A program made the position numbers and the translations under genes. Below are positions 26,001 through 34,834 of a stretch of DNA of 39,010 nt, one piece after another; position 1 is the stretch's first letter, and each line of letters begins with the position of its first letter. Under the pieces are notes generated by a model, which did no database searches, was not told the origin of the DNA, and saw only the letters and a program-made list of their open reading frames with translations. The stretch lies in contig JAKSBQ010000034.1 of NCBI GenBank assembly GCA_022361075.1, forward strand, positions 1 to 39,010, written 5' to 3'. The DNA comes from Opitutales bacterium. Lineage in GTDB: Bacteria > Verrucomicrobiota > Verrucomicrobiia > Opitutales > JAFGAQ01.

Positions 26001-26441
26001 TTAGCTTCCCATTGGTGTTGTCTGCGCTATCGGATCGTGTTGTCCGGGAACCCAAATTGCGAGAGCGTTTGCAATTTTGATCTCTTCGGAGTTGGAAAAT
26101 GCGACATCCCAGTCATCGTCATTGTCAATGATGATAGCATCGCCTGAACGTGAACTAAATCCTCGCATGACGATACCATTTGCACCGAGGACTGCAGCTT
26201 GTTCTTTGAGACGCTGTATCGTCACATCCATCTTTGCCTGATCAGAGAAAGTCCAAGCATCTTCACTGCTTGCCTCAACCAATGCGATCTCTTCGCATGA
26301 ATCCGGTTGGGTGGCGTAGACCTTGACATAAATGGGGTCGATAGGATTTCTTGCTTGGCCTACCATTACGTAAGATGAGTTGGTAACGCAGCCTGTGAGT
26401 ATTGCAGCAAATGCTGCCAAAATGATCGTTGGTTTTTTCAT
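26001..26441 (-). CDS. Small lipoprotein, function unknown
   Basis: Lipoprotein of 146 residues. The N-terminus is a lipoprotein signal peptide ending in LTGC, with lipidated Cys18, so it is anchored to the inner or outer membrane. The mature part contains KEQAAVLGANGIVMRGF, a pattern reminiscent of RcsF/DUF4156-type stress lipoproteins (AALGAN), but similarity is limited and I do not name it. The start is supported by a strong ribosome site on the minus strand (AAGAGGAAA, about 6 nt before ATG). It is divergent from the TetR gene, with about 155 nt between starts. Confidence 0.8.
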   Translation of the reverse strand: MKKPTIILAAFAAILTGCVTNSSYVMVGQARNPIDPIYVKVYATQPDSCEEIALVEASSEDAWTFSDQAKMDVTIQRLKEQAAVLGANGIVMRGFSSRSGDAIIIDNDDDWDVAFSNSEEIKIANALAIWVPGQHDPIAQTTPMGS

Positions 26442-26576
26442 GGTGATTTCCTCTTGATTGATCGTGTGGGAGAATTCTAAAGGGCTATTGTTACCTGGGG
26501 GTTACGATTGTGTTCCGTTTCAGTGCAAATTAAAAAAATCACAATTTTACAAAAAAAGATTGAAGTTTTTAAAAAA

Positions 26577-26591
26577 ATGAACGTTGTTCAT
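26577..26591. promoter_or_regulatory. Predicted TetR operator upstream of the regulator gene
   Basis: ATGAAC-GTT-GTTCAT is a perfect 6-3-6 inverted repeat. The same element, ATGAAC-TTT-GTTCAC, occurs at 27264-27278 before the efflux operon. In both cases an A-rich run precedes it (AAAATGAAC), and a candidate promoter (TTTACA at 26546-26551, TTTAAA at 26568-26573) ends just before the site, so a bound repressor would block initiation. Confidence 0.7.
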
Positions 26592-26597
26592 AGTTAT

Positions 26598-27245
26598 ATG
26601 AACGGAGGGAAAATCCCATTAAGAGAACAAAAAAGGCAAAATCTGGTGGATACAGCCACGGAATTGCTGGAGGAGTATCGTTATCATGAAATCACCCTTG
26701 ATGTCATTGCGAAGAGGGTAGGTGGTACCAAATCCAATCTATATCATTACTTTAAATCTAAAGAAGAGCTCTACCTTGAGGTTTACCTTCAGCAAGAAGC
26801 TCGTTCTGTGGAAATCATTGAGCAAAAACTCTCCAAATGGATGAACACCAATAACTATGAAGCTGTTGTGGAAACTATAGCTCATGTAATGGCTACCAAC
26901 AAAGTGATGAATGCATTGGCGGCACTTCTGGGAACAACTCTGACACAGAATATTTCGGATCAAATGGCAAAAAATTGTGAGAATCAGACGAATAATTCCG
27001 TGCTTAGAGTATCGAAATCCATATTATCCGCTCTTCCTGTTCTTACGTTTTTTGAAGTTGAAGAGTTTATTGTCTACACGATAGCACTTTATAATGGCCT
27101 TTGGGCTGAAGTAATTGCAAGTGAGCGATACAAACAAATTTTCAAAGAGATGAAAGGTTCTCTTTCAGATGAAACATTTTGTGAGCAGTTACAAGGCGGT
27201 ATGTTATTGATGATGAAAGGGCTTTTTGAAGGGAAGAACATTTAA
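26598..27245 (+). CDS. TetR-family transcriptional repressor of the efflux operon
   Basis: Regulator of about 215 residues. The helix-turn-helix is typical of TetR: YHEITLDVIAKRVGGTKSNL (about 30-49) followed by YHYFKSKEELYLEVY. The rest is the helical ligand-binding and dimerisation domain. An ATG at 26577 is in frame, but it is inside the operator palindrome; if transcription starts in or after the operator, that ATG is not on the mRNA, so ATG 26598 is preferred. It ends 39 nt before the adaptor gene. Sharing of one operator sequence between its own head and the efflux head predicts joint autoregulation and repression of the pump, relieved by a pump substrate. Confidence 0.9.
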   Translation: MNGGKIPLREQKRQNLVDTATELLEEYRYHEITLDVIAKRVGGTKSNLYHYFKSKEELYLEVYLQQEARSVEIIEQKLSKWMNTNNYEAVVETIAHVMATNKVMNALAALLGTTLTQNISDQMAKNCENQTNNSVLRVSKSILSALPVLTFFEVEEFIVYTIALYNGLWAEVIASERYKQIFKEMKGSLSDETFCEQLQGGMLLMMKGLFEGKNI

Positions 27246-27263
27246 ATTTTTTTTAATCTTAAA

Positions 27264-27278
27264 ATGAACTTTGTTCAC
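27264..27278. promoter_or_regulatory. Predicted TetR operator at the head of the RND efflux operon
   Basis: ATGAAC-TTT-GTTCAC matches the element at 26577-26591 in 13 of 15 positions, including the flanking AAA and the following A. It starts 18 nt after the TetR stop and immediately precedes the preferred adaptor start. One mismatch (C for T) breaks perfect symmetry, which may make this a weaker site. Confidence 0.7.
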
Positions 27279-27284
27279 AAAAAA

Positions 27285-28364
27285 ATGAAAATTATAAAGA
27301 CTTACGTGAATATGAGTCGTGTTGCAGTTGTTTCTCTACTTCTGCTTGTAGCGGTTGGTGCAGATGCGACTTCAGTGAAGATGCGTCCGGTACCCACTGT
27401 GACTGCGAAGTTGGCATCTGCTGTTGAGAATCGCTATTTCCCTGGGCAAGTGCGGGCTTCGAAACGAGTTGAGCTGGCATTCAATGTCTCTGGTCAGCTC
27501 CAGACGCTAAATGCCTGGGAAGGTACTGATGTGCAAAAGGGCGACTTGCTTGCACAATTGGATCAGCGGGACTTTCAATACGCTTTGGATGCGGCCAAAG
27601 CGGATTTTCAAAACGCGAAGCTCACTTATGATCGGAAGCTAAAGCTCTATAACGATGAAGTGATCTCCAAAGCGGAGATCGATCAGGCGGAGTCTGTGTT
27701 TCTGGCATCCCGTGCGCGAATGGACAAAGCGAGGAAGGACTTTGAAGACACATCACTCTATGCACCGTTTGACGCATTGGTTTCCAGAAGACTAATTGAA
27801 AACTTTGAGCAGGTTGTCGCAAAGAAGACGGTTCTATCTCTACAGGATGTGAGTGAAGTTGAGATCGTGCTGAAAGTTCCTGAGAGGTTGATGGCAACGG
27901 GAAACAGGGAAGACATTCGGTCCATCAAGGTGAAATTCGATGCAGATCATGATGTATGGTACGACGCGGCATTGAGTGAATATGCCTCGCAGGCGAATCC
28001 GATCACCAAAACCTATGATGCAGTGGTCAAGCTTCCATCTCCGGATGGTCTTAACACCTTTTCGGGCATGACCGCTAGCGTTCGCGTGGATTTTGTCTCT
28101 GACGAAAAAGTTGGTGGGATTCGGCTTCCTCTAGAAGCGATTTTCGTAGGTGCGGACTATCAGTCTTACGTGTGGGTGATTCCCGCATTGGGAGGTCCCC
28201 CGGTTAAAACCGAGGTTGTGACTAGTGGAGTAAGTGAAGGGCAAATCGTTGTTCTGGAAGGCTTGCAAGAGGGGGATCTTATCGCAATCGCGGGTATCCA
28301 TACCCTGCACAAGGGCATGCAGGTTCGTCCGGCTAATCCGGAAGCGGAAGGACTTGAACAATGA
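27285..28364 (+). CDS. RND efflux periplasmic adaptor (membrane fusion protein)
   Basis: Adaptor of about 359 residues linking the inner-membrane pump to the TolC-type channel. A hydrophobic export segment (about 10-28, VAVVSLLLLVAVGADA) precedes the barrel-sandwich hybrid (VELAFNVSGQLQTLNAWEG, DVQKGDLLAQLDQRDFQYAL), the helical hairpin (about 85-150) and the second lipoyl half (ASLYAPF-type: DTSLYAPFDALVSRRLIENF), then a beta-barrel (about 180-265) and membrane-proximal domain (IRLPLEAIFVGADYQSYVWV). ATG 27285 is preferred over 27264, which lies inside the operator; ATG 27312 is also possible. The stop overlaps the next start by ATGA (28361-28364). Confidence 0.93.
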   Translation: MKIIKTYVNMSRVAVVSLLLLVAVGADATSVKMRPVPTVTAKLASAVENRYFPGQVRASKRVELAFNVSGQLQTLNAWEGTDVQKGDLLAQLDQRDFQYALDAAKADFQNAKLTYDRKLKLYNDEVISKAEIDQAESVFLASRARMDKARKDFEDTSLYAPFDALVSRRLIENFEQVVAKKTVLSLQDVSEVEIVLKVPERLMATGNREDIRSIKVKFDADHDVWYDAALSEYASQANPITKTYDAVVKLPSPDGLNTFSGMTASVRVDFVSDEKVGGIRLPLEAIFVGADYQSYVWVIPALGGPPVKTEVVTSGVSEGQIVVLEGLQEGDLIAIAGIHTLHKGMQVRPANPEAEGLEQ

Positions 28365-31300
28365 AATTGGCAGAATATTCTATCAAGAATCGCGCGGTCC
28401 TTTGGACATTGATTTTGCTAATCGCGATGGCAGGAATGTCTGCCTACAACCAGCTCGGTAGGCTGGAAGATCCGGAGTTTACGATCAAAGAAGCTGTGAT
28501 CACCACGGTTTATCCAGGTGCAACCGCTGAGGAAGTCGAGGAAGAAGTGACTGAGCCCTTAGAGACCGCGCTTCAACAACTCAAGCAGCTTCACGAAATC
28601 CGGTCCATCTCCCGTCCGGGATTGTCCATCATCAGAGCAGAGATGGAGGATCATTATGACAAGGAAACTCTTCCTCAGGTATGGGATGAGATGCGACGCA
28701 AGATTGGTGCAGCAAAGGCAGAACTTCCACCCGGAGTGATGGAACCCATCGTCAATGACGATTTTGGAGATGTTTACGGTATCTTTTTTGCCCTGACCGG
28801 AGACGGGTACAGCCAACACGATCTGAAGGAGTTGGCTGAAGATATTCGGTTGGAACTCATGCTTTGTGAGGAAGTGGGACGAATCGGTTTTTGGGGTATC
28901 CAGCAGGAAGTAGTTTGGGTAAAAATGGATCAACAAAAGATGAGCACCCTGGGAATTTCTCCAATGGTGATCTTGAATACGATCCAACAGCAAAGCTCTG
29001 TAGTTTCAGCAGGGATGAATCGGATTGGATCTTTGGAAGTGCGTTTTGAAGTGACCGGAGACTTTGACGAAGTGCGGGCGATGGAGGAACTCCTGATCAC
29101 AGGGCGTGATACCGGCGAGCGTATTCGGATAGGAGACGTGGTAACGATCGAGAGAGGTTATCTCGAACCACCGACCAACATCATGTACCACAATGGCAAG
29201 CCAGCCATTGGTATCGGTATCTCCACTGTCCTGGGCGGAAATGTGGTGACGATGGGTGACTCTGTGAGCGTGAAGCTCGACGAGTTGGGCAATCGACTGC
29301 CGGTTGGAGTTGAACTGGAGAAAATTGCCTATCAATCGGAGACTGTCACGAAGGCGGTAAATGGTTTTGTGCTCAACCTGTTTGCGGCTGTTTTGATTGT
29401 TTTGGTCCTGTTGGTGATTTTTATGGGTGTCCGTGAAGGGCTTATTATCGGTGTGGTGCTCCTGCTCACTATTTTAGCGACTTTCTTCTTCATGCAGATG
29501 AATGATGTGTTGCTGCAGCGAATATCGCTCGGAGCCCTCATCATCGCTTTGGGGATGCTTGTGGATAATGCGATCGTGGTCACCGAGGGCATTATGATCA
29601 AAGTGCAGTTTGGCAAGAGCAAGGAACAGGCTGCGATGGAAACCGTTAAGGAGACGAAATGGCCACTGCTTGGTGCAACGATCATCGCGATTCTAGCCTT
29701 CGCTTCCATTTCTCTCTCCAATGACGATACTGGTGAGTTTCTGAAGAGTTTGTTTCAGGTTATCGGAATGTCGCTGGGGCTAAGCTGGGTGCTTGCTGTG
29801 ACTGTAACTCCGTTTCTTTGTGTTTTGTTTCTCAAAAACGAGAAGGTTGAATCGAAAAGTGATCCGTATAATTCGAAAATCTATCGTGCCTACAAAAAGC
29901 TGCTAAAGTTCTGTTTGACTCATCGATGGATAGTGATGGGAGGAGTGATGGGTGTGTTGTTTCTCGCCTTCTGGGGATTTGGGTTCGTGAAGCAAAATTT
30001 CTTTCCTGATGCGTCGCGACCGCAGTTTGCCATGTCGTTTTATCTACCCGAGGGTACACACATCCGTCAGACCGAGGAATCAACACTTGGGATACAGGAT
30101 TATGTGAAGGAACTCGATGGAGTGACCGATATCAGCACGTTCGTCGGTGGAGGCGCTATGCGATTCATGCTGACTTATGCTCCGGAGATGCCGAAGTCGA
30201 ATTATGGGATGCTCCTCGTAAGCGTTGAGGACTACAGAGAAATTCCTGAGATCATCGATCAAACCCGAGTTTACCTGAACGACAATTATCCTGATTTGGT
30301 TCATGATCTTCAGCCCTTTAAGATTGGTGAGGGTGGGGCTGCGATTGAAGCTCGTATCGTTGGTCCGGAGAAGGAAATACTCTATGATTTGGCTGATCAA
30401 TTCATGCGTGTGATGCGGGAAACACCGAATCTGGAGAGCGTTCGCTCCAACTGGGGGAGCAGAGTGAACGTCTTGAGTTTTGAATTATCGGAAGCGCGTT
30501 CCCGCGAAACAGGAGTGACCCGACCGGATGTAGCAAATTCCATTGCCATGAACAACATGGGTGTTCGTGGCGGTGTGTTCAGAGATGGAAACGATCTACT
30601 CCCGATTATGCTTAAGGTTGAGGAGGCAGGTCGAAGTGACGTCGAACGACTGAATGATCTTCAGGTGTGGTCTTCGGTATTCCAGAGTTTTTTGCCGATC
30701 GAGCAGGTGGTGGATGAGATTTCAACGGAGTGGAGATCTCCAGTCATTCATCGATTCGATCGAAAACGGACGGTTACCGTTTCCGGTAAACAAATTGAAG
30801 GTACTACAGCGAGTTTATTTGCACAAGTCCGTCCCCAGTTGGAGGCAATCGAATTACCCGATGGGTATCGTTTGGAATGGGGTGGAGAGTATGAGAGCTC
30901 AACTGAGGCGAATCAGAAGCTGGGGGCTAATGTCCCAGCTGCTTTTTTGATGATGCTCCTGATTTCGATCATATTGTTTAACTCTTTCAGGCATCCAATC
31001 ATCATCTTCACAGGGTTACCGCTGGCGATCATTGGAGTGACGGCCGGACTCCTTGTGACGGGTCAACCTTTTGGTTTCATGGCAACTTTGGGTTTTCTGA
31101 GTTTGTCGGGAATGTTGATCAAAAACGAGATTGTCTTGCTTGAGCAGATCAACATCGAACTGGGTCTTGGGAAAACAAAATTTGAGGCTGTGGTTGATGC
31201 AGCGGTCAGTCGTGTGCGACCCGTAACAATGGCGGCGATGACCACAGTGCTGGGCATGATCCCACTGCTTTGGGATCCATTTTTTGCTGCGATGGCGGTG

Positions 31301-31399
31301 ACTATTATGGCGGGCCTCACTTTCGCCACAGCTCTGACTTTGATCGTTGTTCCTCTGCTGTATGCAATCTTCTTTAACGTGAAAAAACAGAAGGCCTGA
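28361..31399 (+). CDS. RND-family efflux pump, inner-membrane permease
   Basis: Proton-driven multidrug pump of 1012 residues with the usual duplicated layout: an N-terminal helix (LWTLILLIAMAGMSAY), a first porter domain, six helices around 335-500, a second helix near 525 (VMGGVMGVLFLAFWGFGFV), a second porter domain, and six C-terminal helices around 860-1005. TM4 has GMLVDNAIVV with Asp402; the neighbouring residue is Asn403, where AcrB has a second Asp. This VDN form is common in several RND subgroups. Sequence elements such as TTVYPGATAEEVEEEVTEPLE are typical of the HAE family. Translationally coupled to the adaptor through an ATGA overlap with a GGAAGGA ribosome site upstream. Confidence 0.96.
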   Translation: MKLAEYSIKNRAVLWTLILLIAMAGMSAYNQLGRLEDPEFTIKEAVITTVYPGATAEEVEEEVTEPLETALQQLKQLHEIRSISRPGLSIIRAEMEDHYDKETLPQVWDEMRRKIGAAKAELPPGVMEPIVNDDFGDVYGIFFALTGDGYSQHDLKELAEDIRLELMLCEEVGRIGFWGIQQEVVWVKMDQQKMSTLGISPMVILNTIQQQSSVVSAGMNRIGSLEVRFEVTGDFDEVRAMEELLITGRDTGERIRIGDVVTIERGYLEPPTNIMYHNGKPAIGIGISTVLGGNVVTMGDSVSVKLDELGNRLPVGVELEKIAYQSETVTKAVNGFVLNLFAAVLIVLVLLVIFMGVREGLIIGVVLLLTILATFFFMQMNDVLLQRISLGALIIALGMLVDNAIVVTEGIMIKVQFGKSKEQAAMETVKETKWPLLGATIIAILAFASISLSNDDTGEFLKSLFQVIGMSLGLSWVLAVTVTPFLCVLFLKNEKVESKSDPYNSKIYRAYKKLLKFCLTHRWIVMGGVMGVLFLAFWGFGFVKQNFFPDASRPQFAMSFYLPEGTHIRQTEESTLGIQDYVKELDGVTDISTFVGGGAMRFMLTYAPEMPKSNYGMLLVSVEDYREIPEIIDQTRVYLNDNYPDLVHDLQPFKIGEGGAAIEARIVGPEKEILYDLADQFMRVMRETPNLESVRSNWGSRVNVLSFELSEARSRETGVTRPDVANSIAMNNMGVRGGVFRDGNDLLPIMLKVEEAGRSDVERLNDLQVWSSVFQSFLPIEQVVDEISTEWRSPVIHRFDRKRTVTVSGKQIEGTTASLFAQVRPQLEAIELPDGYRLEWGGEYESSTEANQKLGANVPAAFLMMLLISIILFNSFRHPIIIFTGLPLAIIGVTAGLLVTGQPFGFMATLGFLSLSGMLIKNEIVLLEQINIELGLGKTKFEAVVDAAVSRVRPVTMAAMTTVLGMIPLLWDPFFAAMAVTIMAGLTFATALTLIVVPLLYAIFFNVKKQKA

Positions 31400-31420
31400 G
31401 CCCTGGGGAGTTTTTTGAAA

Positions 31421-32779
31421 ATGAATAAATCTTATAAGATTAACAAAGTACTCGCATGGATCTTGTTTTTTGGCGGAACTGCATGGGCAAACGCGTCAGA
31501 CGAGACGTTGAGTTTCGAGATTCCTCAGGGAAATCTAAGCATCGAAAGAGCCTTTCAGGTGGCCTTGGAGAACAATCCTTCCATCAATGAAGTCGAAGAG
31601 CGGGTTGCGGGAGCTGAAGCGACGATTAAGCGAGCAAAGTCCTACCTATTTCCGGTGATTGATGTGAGTGCTGGCTACAACCACCGGCATGCGACGGCTC
31701 ACCCGGACTGGGCAACTGAGATGCGTGGAAGCGCAGATTTCAACGACATCGCTGCGGGATTAAATATGCGGTGGCGATTGTTCGATGGTTTGCAAGACAT
31801 CCATTACATCCGGGCGGCTCGAAAGAGTTTGGAAAGTGCCAGATACATCCATCAAGATGCGCAGCGAATTCTACTGGAGCAAGTTAGTGCTGCGTTTATT
31901 CAGTCTGAGATGGCGAAGGAACAGATGCGGATTGCCAAGAGTGATTATGAGTTTAACCGCAAACTGGAATCCGATGCAAAGGTGCGGTTCGAAGTTGGCG
32001 AATTGCCCGAGGCCGATGTGCTTAACTTTTCGTTGGCGTTGGTGGTCGCGGAGTCTAACTTCCTGAATGCAAAGAGAGATTTTGACTCAGCCTGTTCAAT
32101 CATCGCTTTGCTCCTGGGATTGGAATCTGCCGAACTACCTGTAAATGACTACCCACTGATCAAGACTGATGATTACTCGAAAGAGATCGGTAAATATGGG
32201 GGCTTATTTGCTTTGGCTATGGCAAATCGGCCCGACGTGCAGGCGAGTTTAGCTGCAATAGCAGTCTACGAACATCAGGTAGACGCGATCAAAGGAAGCT
32301 TTCTCCCAAAAGTGGAACTGGTTTCGGGGATCAACTACACGAAAACCAATGACATGGGTACTACCAACCAAGATGAGAACAGTAGTTATGCAGGATTACA
32401 GGCGAACTGGAACGTATTTTCCGGAGGTCGGCGAAAGGCTCAGGTAGCTGAGATGATGACGGAGAAAAATGTGCAGCTCCATCGGTATCATCAACTTACG
32501 GACGCCGTGGCATCTGAGATAAGACAGGATCTCGTGAATCTCCGAACTTCAGATGAAATCATGCGCCGTCAAATCAAAGCGGAAGAGTATTCCAGAAAAA
32601 TACGAGATTTCGTAGAGCAGGCATATCAAGGAGGTGAGGTGAGCGTGACCCGCCTGAATGAGGCTCAAACCAACTGGAATCGGGCTGCGAGTAGTCTCGC
32701 CGTTTCTAAACTTCAGGTCTTGCTCAACCAGTTTGCATTGGAATCTACGACCGGAGAAATCCTTTCGAGAGTAAATTAG
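31421..32779 (+). CDS. TolC-family outer membrane efflux channel
   Basis: Outer-membrane channel component of about 452 residues, completing the tripartite pump. A signal peptide ends near WANAS (about 26). Two repeated coiled-coil/strand halves follow: first LSIERAFQVALENNPSINEV with FPVIDVSAGYNH, second FLPKVELVSGINYT with YAGLQANWNVFSGGRRKAQVAE, and the terminal helix motif VSVTRLNEAQTNWNRAASSL. Start ATG 31421 follows a GGGGAG site; the gene lies 21 nt after the pump gene. Confidence 0.94.
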   Translation: MNKSYKINKVLAWILFFGGTAWANASDETLSFEIPQGNLSIERAFQVALENNPSINEVEERVAGAEATIKRAKSYLFPVIDVSAGYNHRHATAHPDWATEMRGSADFNDIAAGLNMRWRLFDGLQDIHYIRAARKSLESARYIHQDAQRILLEQVSAAFIQSEMAKEQMRIAKSDYEFNRKLESDAKVRFEVGELPEADVLNFSLALVVAESNFLNAKRDFDSACSIIALLLGLESAELPVNDYPLIKTDDYSKEIGKYGGLFALAMANRPDVQASLAAIAVYEHQVDAIKGSFLPKVELVSGINYTKTNDMGTTNQDENSSYAGLQANWNVFSGGRRKAQVAEMMTEKNVQLHRYHQLTDAVASEIRQDLVNLRTSDEIMRRQIKAEEYSRKIRDFVEQAYQGGEVSVTRLNEAQTNWNRAASSLAVSKLQVLLNQFALESTTGEILSRVN

Positions 32780-32806
32780 TGAACTTTTAACCCTTTAAGA
32801 TAAAAG

Positions 32807-33523
32807 ATGAAAACCATGAGTCCTCTAAAAAATGCCCTTTTGTTAATTTGCTTATTGTTTTTTACAGTAGCAGCCCAAGCTGATGAAAATGACCTCTGGC
32901 AGCGAGTGCTAAAGAACTGCAGGGAAAGCGGTTACCGTTTCCCATCCGAAATCGCCTATAATGAAGACATTATTGACGGAACTGGAGCGGTTGTTGGTCA
33001 TTTAAAACTGAGGTGCCAAATGGAGGTTTCAGTCGGGACTCCGAAACTCGTGAATTTCGAAGTGATCGAGGGGAAGAAACTCCTGAATGATGACAAAATC
33101 GAGTGGGTGGGTTTGTTACTCGAGCACACTGGAATCGACACCCCGTTCTTTATCGGGTCAGGGGAAGTCGATGAGTATTACGTGAGGGATGAGTCTTTGT
33201 CGGTTCGGGGGATTGAGTGTTCAGCAATCGATTTCTCGAGAAAAGTGGAAGAGGGAAAGGTTTCGGGAACTGTATGGGTGAATGCTTCGACCGAGTTCCC
33301 TTTAAGAATAGAATCTCGATTTACCAGCGACCATCCAATCAATATCCATGGAGAGGACTTGGTGCATTTTAATCGTGTAGTGGACTTTGAGGGAACTGGA
33401 TCGAAATGGAACGCGATTGAAGCGACAGAAAGCGGATGGTTTACAAGAAAACATCTTTTCAGCAACAAACTTGTGGTTCACGAGGTAAAATTGATTTTTG
33501 GGGAACACCAAAAAATGGAGTAA
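32807..33523 (+). CDS. Secreted protein of possible LolA-like fold at the end of the efflux operon
   Basis: Exported protein of 238 residues, with a signal peptide ending in AAQADE (about 26). The mature part is beta-rich with segments like VGHLKLRCQMEVSV, EGKVSGTVWVNASTEFPLRIE and KWNAIEATESGWFTRK, which resemble the incomplete barrel of outer-membrane lipoprotein-sorting/LolA-like proteins, where a hydrophobic cavity binds a lipid. I cannot confirm the family by reading alone. It is 27 nt after the TolC gene and so probably co-regulated by TetR; such proteins accompany RND systems and may escort hydrophobic substrates. No ribosome site is obvious. Confidence 0.65.
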   Translation: MKTMSPLKNALLLICLLFFTVAAQADENDLWQRVLKNCRESGYRFPSEIAYNEDIIDGTGAVVGHLKLRCQMEVSVGTPKLVNFEVIEGKKLLNDDKIEWVGLLLEHTGIDTPFFIGSGEVDEYYVRDESLSVRGIECSAIDFSRKVEEGKVSGTVWVNASTEFPLRIESRFTSDHPINIHGEDLVHFNRVVDFEGTGSKWNAIEATESGWFTRKHLFSNKLVVHEVKLIFGEHQKME

Positions 33524-33543
33524 TCAGTTAGTTTTGGGGAAAT

Positions 33544-34512
33544 CTAGTGGTTGCTCGCACGGTTGAGTCGGTCCCTGATGGCATTCCATTCTGAACCTGA
33601 GGGGATCGGATCAACCACAATCTTTTTGAAATCACCTTGGTCGATTTGATGAAGAAGGGAATACAGATTATTTTCGGCTTCTCTGAGATCAGCCTTATCG
33701 CTTAGGTAGAAGTGATTGTTGGAATCAGAACGACTAGAAGATCTTTTAAAATGTAAATATGCAACATCGGCTGTGTCTAATGAAGCTATTTCTTCGATGA
33801 CTAAGGGTGTTCGTGGGCTGTAATGTTTTTTGAATTGTCCGGGACTGTCGACGGGGCGGTTTTTAGGAGCAGAATTCTCAATCTTTTCGAGCAATGGCCT
33901 TCTAAGAGTGCATTCCAAATCTGATTTCGTAATTGGACCAGGTCTCAACAATATGGGGTTCTTTGGATCCACCATGCTCACGATCGTGGATTCGATTCCG
34001 CTTGTACACTGACCTCCGTCGAGCACGTAATCGAGTCTATTGGACAAAGCGCTGCGCACGTGTTCCACGTTTGTTGGGCTGATGTAGTTCGAGGGATTGG
34101 CGCTTGGTGCGGCAAGGGGTCTACCAAGTTTTGTCAGGATTTGCAGCATCCACGGATGGTTGGGCATTCTTACACCTACTGATGGAAGCCCGGCGGTCAC
34201 GATATCAGGCACCGCATTTTTTTTGGGAAGGACGATTGTTAACGATCCTGGCCAAAATGCGCTCATCAGTTGCTCAGCCTGAGGATTTAATTCGACGAGT
34301 TGGGTAGCAGACTCGATTGATGAAACGTGGAGGATGAGGGGATTGTTGACGGGTCTTTGCTTAATCCGGTAAATCTCACGCACGGCATCGGGATTTTTAC
34401 CGTCAGCGGCGAGTCCGTAAACAGTTTCAGTCGGCAGGGCGACTACTTTGCCTTGTTTGAGGAGCTTGACGATCGCTTCAGTGCTTTCGTCACTTGGTTT
34501 GAAGGTATGCAT
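33544..34512 (-). CDS. sua5: Threonylcarbamoyl-AMP synthase (Sua5/TsaC)
   Basis: Makes threonylcarbamoyl-adenylate from threonine, bicarbonate and ATP, the first step in the t6A37 modification of ANN-decoding tRNAs. The YrdC domain covers about 1-200 (VVALPTETVYGLAADG, IKQRPVNNPLILHV, WPGSLTIVLP, APSANPSNYISPT); the C-terminal extension (about 215-322) with HYSPRTPLVI marks the longer Sua5 form rather than short TsaC. ATG 34512 gives the usual N-terminus, better than the in-frame 34539. It lies 60 nt after rpsR on the same strand and converges on the efflux operon. TsaE, for the next t6A step, is encoded at 35802-36242. Confidence 0.94.
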   Translation of the reverse strand: MHTFKPSDESTEAIVKLLKQGKVVALPTETVYGLAADGKNPDAVREIYRIKQRPVNNPLILHVSSIESATQLVELNPQAEQLMSAFWPGSLTIVLPKKNAVPDIVTAGLPSVGVRMPNHPWMLQILTKLGRPLAAPSANPSNYISPTNVEHVRSALSNRLDYVLDGGQCTSGIESTIVSMVDPKNPILLRPGPITKSDLECTLRRPLLEKIENSAPKNRPVDSPGQFKKHYSPRTPLVIEEIASLDTADVAYLHFKRSSSRSDSNNHFYLSDKADLREAENNLYSLLHQIDQGDFKKIVVDPIPSGSEWNAIRDRLNRASNH

Positions 34513-34572
34513 GACTTCACTAGTGGGTCGACAACACAACTACCCACACGCATACTTTCCTGCCTGAACGGC

Positions 34573-34767
34573 TTAGAGTGTTGTCAAAGCGTTACGACCA
34601 CGTTTGATGACTTTCGCAACATGACGTTGTTGCTTGGCAGTCAATCCAGTGTATTTACGGGGAAGAATCTTGCCCGTTCCAGTGGTATAACGTTTCAACA
34701 ACTCAGAATCCATGAAGGTTAGTTCTTCAGGATGCTTGGTTTGTGTTTCTGTAGTTTCCTCTGACAT
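34573..34767 (-). CDS. rpsR: 30S ribosomal protein bS18, zinc-free form
   Basis: Small-subunit ribosomal protein of 64 residues that binds in the platform next to bS6. The C-terminal two thirds are characteristic (GKILPRKYTGLTAKQQRHVA, then KVIKRGRNALTTL). There are no cysteines, so this is the C-minus, zinc-independent form. It starts at 34767, divergent from thiL. The common rpsF-ssb-rpsR-rplI neighbours are absent here; instead it is followed by sua5. Confidence 0.95.
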   Translation of the reverse strand: MSEETTETQTKHPEELTFMDSELLKRYTTGTGKILPRKYTGLTAKQQRHVAKVIKRGRNALTTL

Positions 34768-34834
34768 AAAAACCGATGAAGATAGAAAAAAGATGTCGAC
34801 CGATCAAGTCAAAATTTGATACTCCGGTTAAAAA

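Noticed and set aside
26577-26591. LexA (SOS) box instead of TetR operator
   Set aside because: The half sites GAAC and GTTC are separated by 3 nt, whereas Gram-positive-type LexA boxes use 4. The element recurs at the head of the efflux operon next to a TetR gene, which explains it better.
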